NCBI RefSeq assembly: GCF_050271975.1
Contig: NZ_CP189850.1
Location: 2,480,001 to 2,544,000 of the forward strand
Length of the DNA stretch: 64,000 nucleotides
Direction of reading: 5' to 3'
Origin: Litorimonas sp947503715
Lineage (GTDB): Bacteria > Pseudomonadota > Alphaproteobacteria > Caulobacterales > Maricaulaceae
The notes below the pieces were generated by a model. That model had not been told where the DNA came from and searched no databases. It worked only from the letters and a program-made list of their open reading frames with translations. Numbering within the stretch: the first letter of the stretch is position 1; every line of letters starts with the position of its first letter. Of this stretch, positions 18,189 through 27,756 are shown piece by piece. The position numbers were made by a program, and so were the translations under genes.

Positions 18189-19640
18189 ATGTTACGCTCA
18201 CTCTTTATCGTTCTTATCGCCCTTTGCCTCACGGGATGCGCCTCAACAAAATTCGAGGTTCTGGACATCAATGCGCTATCCTCTGACCGGGACAATAACG
18301 GCGCTTTTGTCGGGCTGGAACGATTAGCCCAAAGTGCCCCGAACAGTCGGAAAAAACGCGTCAATATTATGTATCTTCATGGGATCGGATATGTCGAAAA
18401 CCCGGAAGACGCACCTCTCGCTAATGCGTTCATTACGGGTGTGGCGGATGCTTACGGGCAGACCGTCGAAGAAAAAGCCGTCGCGAGTCAATGTGGACGA
18501 GCCAGAAAAGACGAAGATGTCGAGCTGTCTAACTCCATCACTATCACGGAAGTCAAAAAACGGACTTACAAAACAACGCTCCCCGGTTCGACGCTCAGCT
18601 TGGATGAGCTCGTCTGCATGGACCGTCAGGTTTTGCCCGTGGACAGCGATATCGAATATGTCATTTACCGCGTGTTTTGGGACGATATTTTCTGGGAGGC
18701 CTTACAACGCCCACATGTGGGACAAGACGCAATTGGCCAGAATGAGACGGGCATGTTCGCCTCTTTGCGCACAAAATATAATGGCCGCCTGAAGGATAAA
18801 CTCGTTAACTACGGCTTTTCTGACGCCGTCCTCTATCTCGGCCCTGCGGGAGAGCAAATTCGCAATGCGGTTCGCGGCGCGATGTGTAGTGCCGCACTGG
18901 ACGCCTCAGGCTTTGGATTTGAACAGCAAGGCGACCGTGTAAATCACATCGACATCTGTCAAATTGCGTCTTTGCGTGATATTGAAACGGATCCCTTTGC
19001 CTTTGTCACAGAATCGCTAGGCTCGAAAATCGCCTTTGACATTATGCGGGATGCCATGACGGACGGGCGAGGCAATGTTTATGATGATATGATTAAAGGC
19101 ACGCAATTCTTTATGCTGGCCAATCAGGTACCGCTCCTGTCCCTGTCTGATATATCACTCAATGATCGTGTCGTCCCGGAACCTTATGCGGATGAGGAAC
19201 GCCCGACGATTATTGCCATGTCGGAAATCAATGATTTCCTGAGTTACGAACTCGTTCCGTTTTACAAACAGCTATTAGAGCGCAGTGACCGCGGTGATAG
19301 CAATGCTCTGGACATGTCGGTTGAGACCGAGCGCAACCGCCTCATTGATCTCTTGGGGTTTAATATTGTAGATATGCGCGTTCAATTTTCAGGGCCCGTT
19401 TTCCCGTTCGTAGGCGGCTTTGTAGACCCGCTCTTCGCGCATAACGGCCATGTCAAACAACCGGAACTCGTCGCTTATATGCTCTGCGGTGCGAAGTCAG
19501 GACAGCTTCATGTCGAGAATTGCCGCGGCTTGAGCAGTGATGCGCTTCGCGGGAAAAACTTACGGCGCAAAATCCCAATCAATGAAAATATTGGCGGTGA
19601 GCCCCTAAAAGGCGAAGCCGCAAAGAGGCAGGGGAAATGA
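18189..19640 (+). CDS. Alpha/beta-hydrolase-like lipoprotein
   Basis: A 483-residue predicted lipoprotein with lipobox LTGC at 14-17; no Asp at +2, which favours outer-membrane sorting. The rest resembles an alpha/beta hydrolase: a strand plus oxyanion-type LHGIGY at 63-68, a nucleophile-elbow-like ESLGS with S276, a candidate acid D349 in NDFLSYELVP and a candidate base H421 in NGHVKQPEL. The residue before the elbow is Thr instead of the usual Gly. The insertion at 95-250 would form a large lid. Substrate unknown; the catalytic assignment is inference. It overlaps prmA by 4 bp (ATGA). Confidence 0.65.
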   Translation: MLRSLFIVLIALCLTGCASTKFEVLDINALSSDRDNNGAFVGLERLAQSAPNSRKKRVNIMYLHGIGYVENPEDAPLANAFITGVADAYGQTVEEKAVASQCGRARKDEDVELSNSITITEVKKRTYKTTLPGSTLSLDELVCMDRQVLPVDSDIEYVIYRVFWDDIFWEALQRPHVGQDAIGQNETGMFASLRTKYNGRLKDKLVNYGFSDAVLYLGPAGEQIRNAVRGAMCSAALDASGFGFEQQGDRVNHIDICQIASLRDIETDPFAFVTESLGSKIAFDIMRDAMTDGRGNVYDDMIKGTQFFMLANQVPLLSLSDISLNDRVVPEPYADEERPTIIAMSEINDFLSYELVPFYKQLLERSDRGDSNALDMSVETERNRLIDLLGFNIVDMRVQFSGPVFPFVGGFVDPLFAHNGHVKQPELVAYMLCGAKSGQLHVENCRGLSSDALRGKNLRRKIPINENIGGEPLKGEAAKRQGK

Positions 19641-20512
19641 CCCTTACCACACCTTTTGCGTTGGACATTATCACAACGCCGGACATTGCCTTTGACCTTG
19701 CCGATGCGCTCGGCATGGAGGGCGAGATGTCGGCGCTGGGCGTGACGATATTTGATGCACCCTCTGGCAAAATGCTGGTTCAGGCGCTCTTTCAATCACA
19801 AACAGACGCAGAGACGGTACTAGCTTCGTTGGATGCGTTCTCAGGGTTCGACAGCAAAATACATCAGTTACCGGAAACGGATTGGGTCAGTGAAACCCAA
19901 TCAGGACTACCACCCGTCATAGCCGGACGGTTTTTCGTCCACGGCGCACATGATAGTGACAAAATTCCAGAGGATAAAATAGCTATCCACGTTGAAGCCG
20001 GCCTTGCATTTGGGACAGGACATCACGGGACCACAGCGGGTTGTCTTCAAATATTCAGCGAACGCCTCGACAGAGGTTTCGCCCCTAACCGGATCTTAGA
20101 TTTAGGTTGCGGCGCAGGCATTCTGGCCATTGCAGCCGCTAAAACACTGTCGGCAGCTAATATCATCGCAACAGATATTGATCACGACGCCATTATGGTA
20201 ACGGAACAGAACGCGACAGAGAACGCAGTTCCTGGACGGATATCCGCACATGTTGCGGATGGGTTTGACAGTCCAGCGCTTAAAAGCCGTCAATTCGATT
20301 TAATCTTCGCAAATATTCTCGCAGGGCCGCTAATGGGATTGGCCGAAGATATCGTGTCTGCCACCGCGCCGGATGGGACGGTTGTCCTCTCAGGCATTCT
20401 GGATGAGAAAGCAGAGGAAGTTGCCAGGTGTTTTGAGAAGGCTGGATTAAAGGTCACGCCGCAATCCAGTATTGAAGGCTGGACGTCCCTCCTCGCTATA
20501 AAGGCTCAATAA
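19637..20512 (+). CDS. prmA: Ribosomal protein L11 methyltransferase
   Basis: A SAM-dependent methyltransferase that modifies ribosomal protein L11 in the cytosol. The 291-residue protein has the class I SAM motif LDLGCGAGILAIAA (about 155-168), the acidic end of strand 2 (ATDIDHDA) and the PrmA-typical FANILAGPL. Preceding this, GTGHHGTT is also characteristic. Translationally coupled to the preceding lipoprotein gene through ATGA; followed by a strong terminator. Confidence 0.92.
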   Translation: MTLTTPFALDIITTPDIAFDLADALGMEGEMSALGVTIFDAPSGKMLVQALFQSQTDAETVLASLDAFSGFDSKIHQLPETDWVSETQSGLPPVIAGRFFVHGAHDSDKIPEDKIAIHVEAGLAFGTGHHGTTAGCLQIFSERLDRGFAPNRILDLGCGAGILAIAAAKTLSAANIIATDIDHDAIMVTEQNATENAVPGRISAHVADGFDSPALKSRQFDLIFANILAGPLMGLAEDIVSATAPDGTVVLSGILDEKAEEVARCFEKAGLKVTPQSSIEGWTSLLAIKAQ

Positions 20513-20544
20513 AAAAGCCGCCTCGTAACCACGAGACGGCTTTT
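20513..20544. terminator. Bidirectional terminator after prmA
   Basis: A 14 bp stem with one mismatch (AAAAGCCGCCTCGT and ACGAGACGGCTTTT, loop AACC). It ends prmA on the plus strand and probably also the small minus-strand ORF that stops at 20565. Confidence 0.88.
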
Positions 20545-20564
20545 AAATCAGAATATCTGATGCT

Positions 20565-20717
20565 CTAGATCGCGCGGTTAGCGCGACGAACGCGGCGCTG
20601 ATCACGGCGGAGAGCGATTGTTGTACGGACCGGTGACGGCGTTGCGCGGCGCGCAGCTGTGTCAGTCAGGGTTACAAATTCTGTTCCGTTTAATTGTGTT
20701 GTCATTGTCTTTCTCAT
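20565..20717 (-). CDS. Small basic protein of unknown function
   Basis: A 50-codon ORF (46 if the second ATG at 20705 is used) convergent with prmA. The product is neutral in its first half (QLNGTEFVTLTDTAARR) and strongly basic at its end (RRDQRRVRRANRAI), as expected for a small nucleic-acid-binding protein. The C-terminal codons are GC-rich like real genes here, and a terminator follows. There is no perfect Shine-Dalgarno; GAGAAAG precedes the second ATG. No family recognised, and expression is uncertain. Confidence 0.45.
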   Translation of the reverse strand: MRKTMTTQLNGTEFVTLTDTAARRATPSPVRTTIALRRDQRRVRRANRAI

Positions 20718-20977
20718 CTCGCGAGGATTGGGCTTATTCCCATCCTGATTTCGATGAAGGCTATTTAGGGTCGAATGAAAAATGCGGAACCACCACTTGG
20801 TTCTTTGAGCTATGCAAAATTGCTGTGACTGAAAAGCAAACTTTTTAACGTTTCGTCAATTCACTAATATCCGTGGCAAATAGATCGGGTCAGGAAACCG
20901 TTTGCCTTGAATCCACCCGATGCCTAACCTGTCTTTGAGATTTCAAGACGCCGCGAACGCAAATCAGGCCCAATCCT

Positions 20978-22807
20978 ATGAACCATATCCCAGACAGCTT
21001 TCAGACATTTGACGTGACAGGAGGTCCGGAATTTGGACGTAAGAACCTGCCAAAACTGCGCGCGCAGATGGAGACGTTGGGTCTGGATGCATTTCTGGTC
21101 CCGCATGAAGACGAGTATCAAAATGAATATCTGCCGGATTGTAACGAACGCCTCATGTGGGTGAGTGGTTTCACCGGGTCCGCAGGTGCGGCCATTATTC
21201 TCAAAGATGCAGCCATTATGTTCGTAGACGGGCGCTATACATTGCAGGTCCGCCAGCAAGTGGAGGAGAGCCTCTTCACCTTCACAAAATTAGAAGGCGG
21301 CGGCATGGCCACTTGGTTACGCGCAAATATTAAAAAGGGTCAGACCGTCGGATTTGACCCGCGACTCCACAGTCCTGCAGCTCTGGCTCGAATTAAGGAT
21401 GCGGTTAAATTTGCGGGCGGTGAAACCCACGCCTTGTCGGACAACCCTATTGATACGGCGTGGGACGACCGCCCATCCGTTCCCCTAACGCAAGTCAGCA
21501 TTCAGCCACAAGAATTTGCGGGAAAATCACATCACGAGAAACGCGCTGAAATTGGACGCTCTATAGCAGCCTCAGGCGCAGACGCAGCACTTATCACCGC
21601 GCCGTCCTCTATCGCATGGCTGCTCAATATTCGTGGTGGCGACGTGAAATGCACGCCCCTTCCCCTCTCGACCGCCATCATTGATAAATCCGGACAAACG
21701 CAACTCTTCATCGCGCCGGAAAAACTCTCAGATCCTGTTCGTCAGCATTTAGGGAATGAAGTCAGTCTCCAATCTGAGAAGGCACTGGAGGACGCGATGA
21801 GCGCCCTCTCCGGAAAAACCGTGATCGCGGACCCCAACACGGCTTCCGCTTGGCATGTGGAAACCCTGAAAGCCAAAGGCGCGACGGTAAAATCCATTCA
21901 AGACCCGGTCGCCCTGCCAAAAGCGAAAAAGAACGCAGCCGAAATAGCCAGCACATCTGCTGCTCATATCCGTGATGGCATAGCGCTCGCGAAATTTCTC
22001 CACTGGCTCGACACAAAGGCGCAATCCGGTGACGTGGACGAGATCGACGCCGCCATGCAGTTGGAACAATTCCGTCGCCACGACAATTCCATCCGCGATA
22101 TCTCATTTGAAACGATTTCAGGCGCGGGCAGTAATGGGGCCGTTGTCCATTACCGCGCCAGCACGAAAACCGTTCAAACGCTCAAACGCGGGTCGCTCTT
22201 CCTCGTCGATAGTGGCGGACAATATCCGGACGGCACGACGGACGTCACGCGCACAGTCCCGATTGGTGAACCCACGCAGGAAATGCGGGAACGGTTCACA
22301 CTCGTTCTAAAAGGCCATATTGCACTGGCGACTGTCCGCTTCCCAAAGGGGACGACAGGCAGTAATCTTGACGCGCTCGCCCGCCACCCCCTCTGGCAGG
22401 CGGGACTGGATTATGATCACGGCACAGGTCACGGCGTTGGCGTGTTCCTCGGCGTGCATGAAGGTCCGCAACGCATTTCAAAAGCGCCAAACAGAGTCGC
22501 CTTGGAACCCGGCATGATTGTGTCGAACGAACCCGGATATTACAAAACCGGCGAATACGGCATCCGGATTGAAAACCTGCAATATGTCACAGAAGCCGCG
22601 CCGATATCAGGCGGCGAACGGGACATGCTGGGCTTTGCGAACCTGACATGGGCACCTCTGCACAAAACCCTGATAGATACGGATATGCTCACGCGAGCCG
22701 AACGGGATTACATCAATGACTATCACGCAGAGGTTTTGACAAAGGTTGGGCCTTTGGTTGAGGGGGATGTGAAGGCGTGGTTGCAAGCCGCGTGTCAGGC
22801 GCTTTAA
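20978..22807 (+). CDS. Aminopeptidase P family protein (Xaa-Pro)
   Basis: A 609-residue cytosolic M24B peptidase that should remove the first residue from peptides with proline in second position. It has the long three-domain layout: two creatinase-like N-terminal domains (about 1-310) and a C-terminal pita-bread domain. Metal ligands are visible in DSGGQYPDGTTDVTRT (two Asp), HGTGHGVG (His), NEPGYY (Glu) and IRIENL (Glu). The length fits the eukaryote-like long APP group also common in alphaproteobacteria. Confidence 0.92.
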   Translation: MNHIPDSFQTFDVTGGPEFGRKNLPKLRAQMETLGLDAFLVPHEDEYQNEYLPDCNERLMWVSGFTGSAGAAIILKDAAIMFVDGRYTLQVRQQVEESLFTFTKLEGGGMATWLRANIKKGQTVGFDPRLHSPAALARIKDAVKFAGGETHALSDNPIDTAWDDRPSVPLTQVSIQPQEFAGKSHHEKRAEIGRSIAASGADAALITAPSSIAWLLNIRGGDVKCTPLPLSTAIIDKSGQTQLFIAPEKLSDPVRQHLGNEVSLQSEKALEDAMSALSGKTVIADPNTASAWHVETLKAKGATVKSIQDPVALPKAKKNAAEIASTSAAHIRDGIALAKFLHWLDTKAQSGDVDEIDAAMQLEQFRRHDNSIRDISFETISGAGSNGAVVHYRASTKTVQTLKRGSLFLVDSGGQYPDGTTDVTRTVPIGEPTQEMRERFTLVLKGHIALATVRFPKGTTGSNLDALARHPLWQAGLDYDHGTGHGVGVFLGVHEGPQRISKAPNRVALEPGMIVSNEPGYYKTGEYGIRIENLQYVTEAAPISGGERDMLGFANLTWAPLHKTLIDTDMLTRAERDYINDYHAEVLTKVGPLVEGDVKAWLQAACQAL

Positions 22808-22810
22808 AGC

Positions 22811-23068
22811 ATGTATATCATCTCCGGATTTGCTGATGTACCTGAAGCTGATCGTGAGGCCTTTGCCCGCGCTTTGCCGGAGCATACGCGACTGACCCGC
22901 GCGGAACCTGGCTGCCACTATTTCGAAGTAAAACCTCATCCAACTATTTCGGGACGCTATGTCGTCAACGAAGCCTTTGATGATGAGCGCGCTTACAACG
23001 CGCATATTAAGCGGGCTAATTATACAGAATGGGCTAAAATCACGCGTAATCTTAAGCGCAGTTATTAG
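22811..23068 (+). CDS. ABM-domain (antibiotic biosynthesis monooxygenase-like) protein
   Basis: An 85-residue ferredoxin-like-fold protein of the ABM family, recognised by the N-terminal strand YIISGFADV, then TRAEPGCHYFEV and RYVVNEAFDDERAYNAHI. Members dimerise; some are monooxygenases and many are uncharacterised. It begins 3 bp after the aminopeptidase stop and its stop overlaps the convergent ligA stop by 4 bp. Confidence 0.8.
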   Translation: MYIISGFADVPEADREAFARALPEHTRLTRAEPGCHYFEVKPHPTISGRYVVNEAFDDERAYNAHIKRANYTEWAKITRNLKRSY

Positions 23069-25125
23069 GCAATCAGCGCCAACCACTCATCTTCGGTCAG
23101 CACTTTCACGCCAGCCGCTTCGGCCTTTTTCAGCTTCGATCCCGCGCCCGGACCTGCCACCAGATAGTCCGTTTTACCCGATACGCTGCCCGAGACTTTC
23201 GCGCCGAGCGACTGCGCGCGGGCTTTGGCTTCATCGCGGGAGAACCGTTCGAGTTTGCCTGTGAAGACGACGGTCTTACCGCTGACAGGACTGTCGGAGG
23301 TCGGGACTTCGGCGTCGAGAATATTGAGTTGCGCCGCGAGGTCATCCAGCAGTTTCAAATTGGCGTCTGATGCAAAGAAATCAGCCAGCGCAGAAACCGC
23401 CGCCTGCCCTAATCCGTCAACATTCAGGAGTCCTGCTACGGCTTGGCTTTCACCATTTTCCAATTCAGGAATAACCGCCCGGAATCTTTCCCATGACACA
23501 AAATATCGGGAGATCAGGCGGGAATTCCCCTGCCCGATATGTCTGATACCGAGTGAGCGTAAAACCCGTTCAAATTCGATGGTCCGACGTGAGTCGATAG
23601 CGGTAAACAGTTTTGCCGCACTCGTCTCTCCAAAGCCTTCCCAAGTCTCCAGTTTAATCTCGGCGTTCCGATCTCGCAGCGTAAAAATATCGGCTGGGCT
23701 TGTGACGAGACCTTTCTCGTAAAAGGCTTCAATCTGTTTCTCGCCCAGACCGTCAATGTCAAAACTGGGACGCGACACGAAATAAATGAGGCCCTGAACG
23801 GCCTGTGCCGGACAGAACAAGCCATTTGTACATCGACGGACGACATCTTGCCGTCCCGTCTTCTCGTCAATATCGGCGGAAACGGGGGCGTCGCAAACCG
23901 GGCAGTTGGTCGGGAATTTGAAGGGCTGCCCCCCACCAATTTCGACGACTCGTAAAATCTGCGGGATGACATCCCCGGCCCGTTGTATCTCGACCATATC
24001 CCCTTCTTTCACGCCCAAGCGTTCGATTTCATCGGCATTATGTAGCGTCGCATTCGACACAACGACCCCGCCAACTGTAATCGGCACCAAACGCGCAACA
24101 GGCGTGAGGGAGCCTGTTCGACCAACCTGAATATCAATCGACTCAATTGTCGTAATCGCTTTTTCAGCGGGGAATTTATGCGCAATCGCCCAGCGTGGTG
24201 CGCGGGAAACGAAACCAAGACGCTCCTGCAAAGGGAGACTATCGACCTTATAGACAACCCCATCGATATCGTACCCAAGTCCCGCGCGAGCCAAAAGGAT
24301 GGTTTGATAATGCTCAACCATCTCCTTTGGGCCATCATGCTTCCGCATTTGTGGATTGATAGAAAATCCCCAATCCCCAAACAGCTTAACTGCTTCCATC
24401 TGGGTCTCTGCGAAAGGCACACTGACCTCTCCCCAGGTATAAGCGAAGAATTTGAGCGGTCGGGACGCAGTTATATTTGGGTCGATCTGGCGGAGACTCC
24501 CCGCCGCTGCATTGCGCGGATTTTTATACTCAGATTTACCCGCCGCAACCTGCGCCGCATTCATCTCAGCAAATTCCGCGTGGGAGATATAGACCTCTCC
24601 GCGGACCTCCAACACTTCAGGCCAACCCTCCCCTGAAAGCGTCTTGGGCACATTGTCTAGAGTCGAGAGATTGGCAGTCACATCTTCGCCCACACGCCCA
24701 TCCCCGCGCGTCGCGCCAGAGACGAGTTTGCCGCCCTCATACCGTAGCGCCGCGGACAGGCCGTCAATTTTTGGTTCTGCCGTAAAGAACATTTCCGTCT
24801 CATCCGGCAGATTGAGAAAGCGTTTCACCCGCGCCACGAAGTCCACGACATCTTCATCAGAAAATGCATTATCGAGACTGAGCATCGGGACGCTATGTTT
24901 GATTTTCCCGAACTTACCGGTCGGTTTTGCGCCGACAGATTTTGACGGACTGTCCTTTCGGATCAGATGAGGATATTCTTTTTCTAATGCGAGGTTCTCA
25001 CGGCGAAGCGCATCATATTCTGCGTCGGTTAGTGCCGGATTATCGTCCTGATAATAGAGCGCGTCAGCAGCTTTGATCTCTCGTGCGAGGAAGGCCAACC
25101 GTTTTTTGATAGCATCTTCTGTCAC
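23065..25125 (-). CDS. ligA: NAD-dependent DNA ligase
   Basis: The replicative ligase, 686 residues. The adenylation lysine is K119 in KIDG; the OB and four-Cys zinc finger region (NCPVCDAPV and RRCTNGLFCPAQ) lies in the second third, followed by helix-hairpin-helix repeats and a C-terminal BRCT domain (about 609-686, SGKTVVFTGKL, GSKLKKAEAAGVKVL). It overlaps recN by 4 bp, and the bamD-recN-ligA order after lpxC is conserved in related bacteria. Confidence 0.97.
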   Translation of the reverse strand: MTEDAIKKRLAFLAREIKAADALYYQDDNPALTDAEYDALRRENLALEKEYPHLIRKDSPSKSVGAKPTGKFGKIKHSVPMLSLDNAFSDEDVVDFVARVKRFLNLPDETEMFFTAEPKIDGLSAALRYEGGKLVSGATRGDGRVGEDVTANLSTLDNVPKTLSGEGWPEVLEVRGEVYISHAEFAEMNAAQVAAGKSEYKNPRNAAAGSLRQIDPNITASRPLKFFAYTWGEVSVPFAETQMEAVKLFGDWGFSINPQMRKHDGPKEMVEHYQTILLARAGLGYDIDGVVYKVDSLPLQERLGFVSRAPRWAIAHKFPAEKAITTIESIDIQVGRTGSLTPVARLVPITVGGVVVSNATLHNADEIERLGVKEGDMVEIQRAGDVIPQILRVVEIGGGQPFKFPTNCPVCDAPVSADIDEKTGRQDVVRRCTNGLFCPAQAVQGLIYFVSRPSFDIDGLGEKQIEAFYEKGLVTSPADIFTLRDRNAEIKLETWEGFGETSAAKLFTAIDSRRTIEFERVLRSLGIRHIGQGNSRLISRYFVSWERFRAVIPELENGESQAVAGLLNVDGLGQAAVSALADFFASDANLKLLDDLAAQLNILDAEVPTSDSPVSGKTVVFTGKLERFSRDEAKARAQSLGAKVSGSVSGKTDYLVAGPGAGSKLKKAEAAGVKVLTEDEWLALIA

Positions 25126-26798
25126 GACGCCATCAGCTGACGCGCGGCCGCCCTCGCCTCTTGCGTGATCGTTTCGCCCGCCAACATACGTGCGATTTCT
25201 TCCTCGCGCTCACTGTCTAGGATAGGTGTCACGCTCGTGGTTGTCGTCTCGCCGATTGAGGTTTTCTCGATCCGAAACTGACTATTGGCACAGGCAGCAA
25301 CCTGGGGACTATGCGTGACCGTGAAGACCTGCGCATGTTCAGACAACCGCGCGAGCCGTTTACCGACGGCTGCCGCGACCGCACCGCCAACGCCCTGATC
25401 AACTTCGTCGAACACCATGACGGCGTCGTTCTTTCCCGCTAGCGCGACTTTGATCGCCAGCGCAAATCGCGCCATTTCACCGCCTGATGCGATCTTGTCC
25501 AACGGACCGATCGCTGTTCCGGGATTTGTCGAGACGAGAAAGCGGACCTGATCTACGCCGTTTGCGCTCTCGCTCGTCGGCTGAATATCCGTCCGGAATT
25601 GTGCGCGCTCCATCTTCAGGGGCGGCAGTTCGACCGCTACCGCTGCATCCAGCGTTTTAGCAGCTTTTTGACGGGCTTTTGTGAGGGCTGACGCCGCTTT
25701 GTCATAGGCTGTCTTCGCAATTATTGCTCTTTGTCGGGTCTTCTCAATATTTAGGACAACATTATCCACCGCTTCCATTTCTGCTGCAAATTCTGCGCGT
25801 TTTGCGGCGAGTGTCTCAACGGGGACCCCATATTTACGCGCGGCCGCCCGAAGCGCGAAAAGCCGCTTTTCACTCTCTTCCAAACGTCCGGGCTCCACAT
25901 CAAAGCTCTGTGCTGCCATCGTCACGGCCTCCCGGGCTTCCTGTGTCTCCAACATCGCTCGTTCCAAGGCCTCTGCCGCAATTTGTAAGGATTTAGCGGC
26001 AGAAAGTTCGCCTTCCCCGAATTTAGTCCGAAGACGTTCTATGCCTGCCAAAGCCGTGGAAAGGCGATCCTCAAACGCGCCGTCCTCACCCAATGCGTCC
26101 TGCGCAGCCGTCAATTCGGTCAATGCGCCCTCTGCCCCTTGCAGAAACTTGCGTTCCTCTGCGAGTTTGGCTTCCTCACCTTCACGTGGGTCAAGACGGT
26201 CTAGCTCCGCGATGGCGTGTTCGAGGAACTCACGATCTTCCCCCGCTTTAGCCTGCAACGCAATGAGCGCGTCTAATTCGCGTTTCGTCTCCTGACGAAC
26301 AGTGTGCGCTTTGCGCAATTCAGCTAAATCAGTCGAATACCCACCAAATTGGTCCAACATCGTGATATGCGTCGTCGCATCCAACAGGCCACGCCCGTCA
26401 TGCTGTCCGTGGACTTCGAGCAGTTTGCCACCCAATTGCGAAAGGAGTTTCACACTGACGGGCTGATCATTAACAAACGCGCGACTGCGCCCATCAACAT
26501 TGACCGTCCGACGCAGTGTCAGGTCTTCATTCAGATTAAAGTCAATATCCTGGTCTGACAGGATCGACCAAACGGCATGCTCAGTGTTTAAAGTAAAGCT
26601 CGCCGTACATTGCGCTTTATCCGTGCCGGAACGCACAAGACCTCGGTCTGACCGCGCCCCGGTTGCCATGCCGAGCGAGTCTAGAAGGATAGATTTACCC
26701 GCGCCTGTTTCACCCGTCAGGGCCGTTAGCCCTTTCGAAAAATCCAGATCGAGCTGTTCGATCAGGACGACATTGCGTACCGACAGCCCGCTCAGCAC
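25122..26798 (-). CDS. recN: DNA repair protein RecN
   Basis: An SMC-like ATPase acting early in double-strand break repair. Walker A GETGAGKS is at 29-36, a long coiled-coil middle part (about 160-370) is rich in Glu/Lys/Ala, and the C-terminal ATPase half shows IASGGEMARFALA (signature), VMVFDEVDQGVGG (Walker B) and VTHSPQVAA. Length 558 is normal. It overlaps ligA by 4 bp and starts 3 bp after bamD. Confidence 0.96.
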   Translation of the reverse strand: MLSGLSVRNVVLIEQLDLDFSKGLTALTGETGAGKSILLDSLGMATGARSDRGLVRSGTDKAQCTASFTLNTEHAVWSILSDQDIDFNLNEDLTLRRTVNVDGRSRAFVNDQPVSVKLLSQLGGKLLEVHGQHDGRGLLDATTHITMLDQFGGYSTDLAELRKAHTVRQETKRELDALIALQAKAGEDREFLEHAIAELDRLDPREGEEAKLAEERKFLQGAEGALTELTAAQDALGEDGAFEDRLSTALAGIERLRTKFGEGELSAAKSLQIAAEALERAMLETQEAREAVTMAAQSFDVEPGRLEESEKRLFALRAAARKYGVPVETLAAKRAEFAAEMEAVDNVVLNIEKTRQRAIIAKTAYDKAASALTKARQKAAKTLDAAVAVELPPLKMERAQFRTDIQPTSESANGVDQVRFLVSTNPGTAIGPLDKIASGGEMARFALAIKVALAGKNDAVMVFDEVDQGVGGAVAAAVGKRLARLSEHAQVFTVTHSPQVAACANSQFRIEKTSIGETTTTSVTPILDSEREEEIARMLAGETITQEARAAARQLMAS

Positions 26799-26801
26799 GA
26801 C

Positions 26802-27647
26802 TTAGAACAAACGCTCTTTCAAGCGGGTCCAATATCCCTGCTTGCGTGGTTTTGTGATTTCATCATCCAGATTGACGCCGTAACTCTCAAGGAGATCATA
26901 GCTGTCTTTATACCATTCACTGTTTGGATAATTATAGCCCAGAACAGAACCGACGAGCTTGGCCTCTTGGATAATTCCCAAAGAAACATAGCTCTCCACC
27001 AAGCGGTGAAGAGCCTCTTCTGTTTGAGAGGTTGTCTCATAATTCTGGACAACATTCTTAAACCGATTAATCGCTGCAAGTTGTTGATTTTCCTTGAGAT
27101 AGTAACGCCCAATGGACATTTCCTTACCCGCCAAATGGTCCTGCGTGAGTTCCAGTTTTAGGCGCGCATCCCGTGCATAATCGCTATCTGGATAGCGGCG
27201 AACAATTTGCTGAAGGGCCGCTTCGGCGGCAACTGTGGTCGCTTGATCCCGGCCAACATCATAGATTTGGTCATAATAGTTAATCGCGATCAGGTAATAG
27301 GCATAAGGCGCGGAGTCAGAGCCGGGATGAAGGCTGATGAAACGCTGTGCTGTCGCGACGCTCTCATCATAATCGGCGGAGCGGTAAGACGTGTATGCGC
27401 TCATCAACATGGCGCGACGCGCCCATTTCGAGAATGGATGCTGACGCTCGACCTCTTGGAAAAGCAGCTTGGCATCGGACCAATCACGACGTTCCAATTG
27501 GTCGACGGCCTGATTATAAATCAGCTCTGCCGGACGTTCGATATAGGCCAGCGTCTCCTTCTTATTGCCACCCAGCGAGCCGCAAGCCGTCAGGGTGAGC
27601 GCTAGGCCAAGGAAGGCTGCACGTTTGAGAGTTTTCGCATTGAACAT
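26802..27647 (-). CDS. bamD: Outer membrane assembly lipoprotein BamD
   Basis: An essential lipoprotein of the BAM complex that inserts beta-barrel proteins in the outer membrane. Lipobox LTAC is at 19-22; the mature part consists of TPR-like repeats with the family segments FQEVERQHPFSKWARRA and SADYDESVATAQRFISLHPG. Length 281 is normal. It lies between lpxC and recN, both on the same strand. Confidence 0.95.
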   Translation of the reverse strand: MFNAKTLKRAAFLGLALTLTACGSLGGNKKETLAYIERPAELIYNQAVDQLERRDWSDAKLLFQEVERQHPFSKWARRAMLMSAYTSYRSADYDESVATAQRFISLHPGSDSAPYAYYLIAINYYDQIYDVGRDQATTVAAEAALQQIVRRYPDSDYARDARLKLELTQDHLAGKEMSIGRYYLKENQQLAAINRFKNVVQNYETTSQTEEALHRLVESYVSLGIIQEAKLVGSVLGYNYPNSEWYKDSYDLLESYGVNLDDEITKPRKQGYWTRLKERLF

Positions 27648-27756
27648 GGACGGACCTGTCGAGCTTATTCCAAAATTGGTCCCTGACGAGTCAGGTTCCT
27701 CTTCATTTCTGAAATGTCTTAGAGACTTCGTAACACGGGTGAAAGTGAGAAAAGCG

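Noticed and set aside
27682..27695. Short perfect palindrome CCTGAC-GA-GTCAGG between bamD and lpxC
   Set aside because: Only 6 bp arms with a 2 nt centre and no T-run; too weak for a terminator or named operator.
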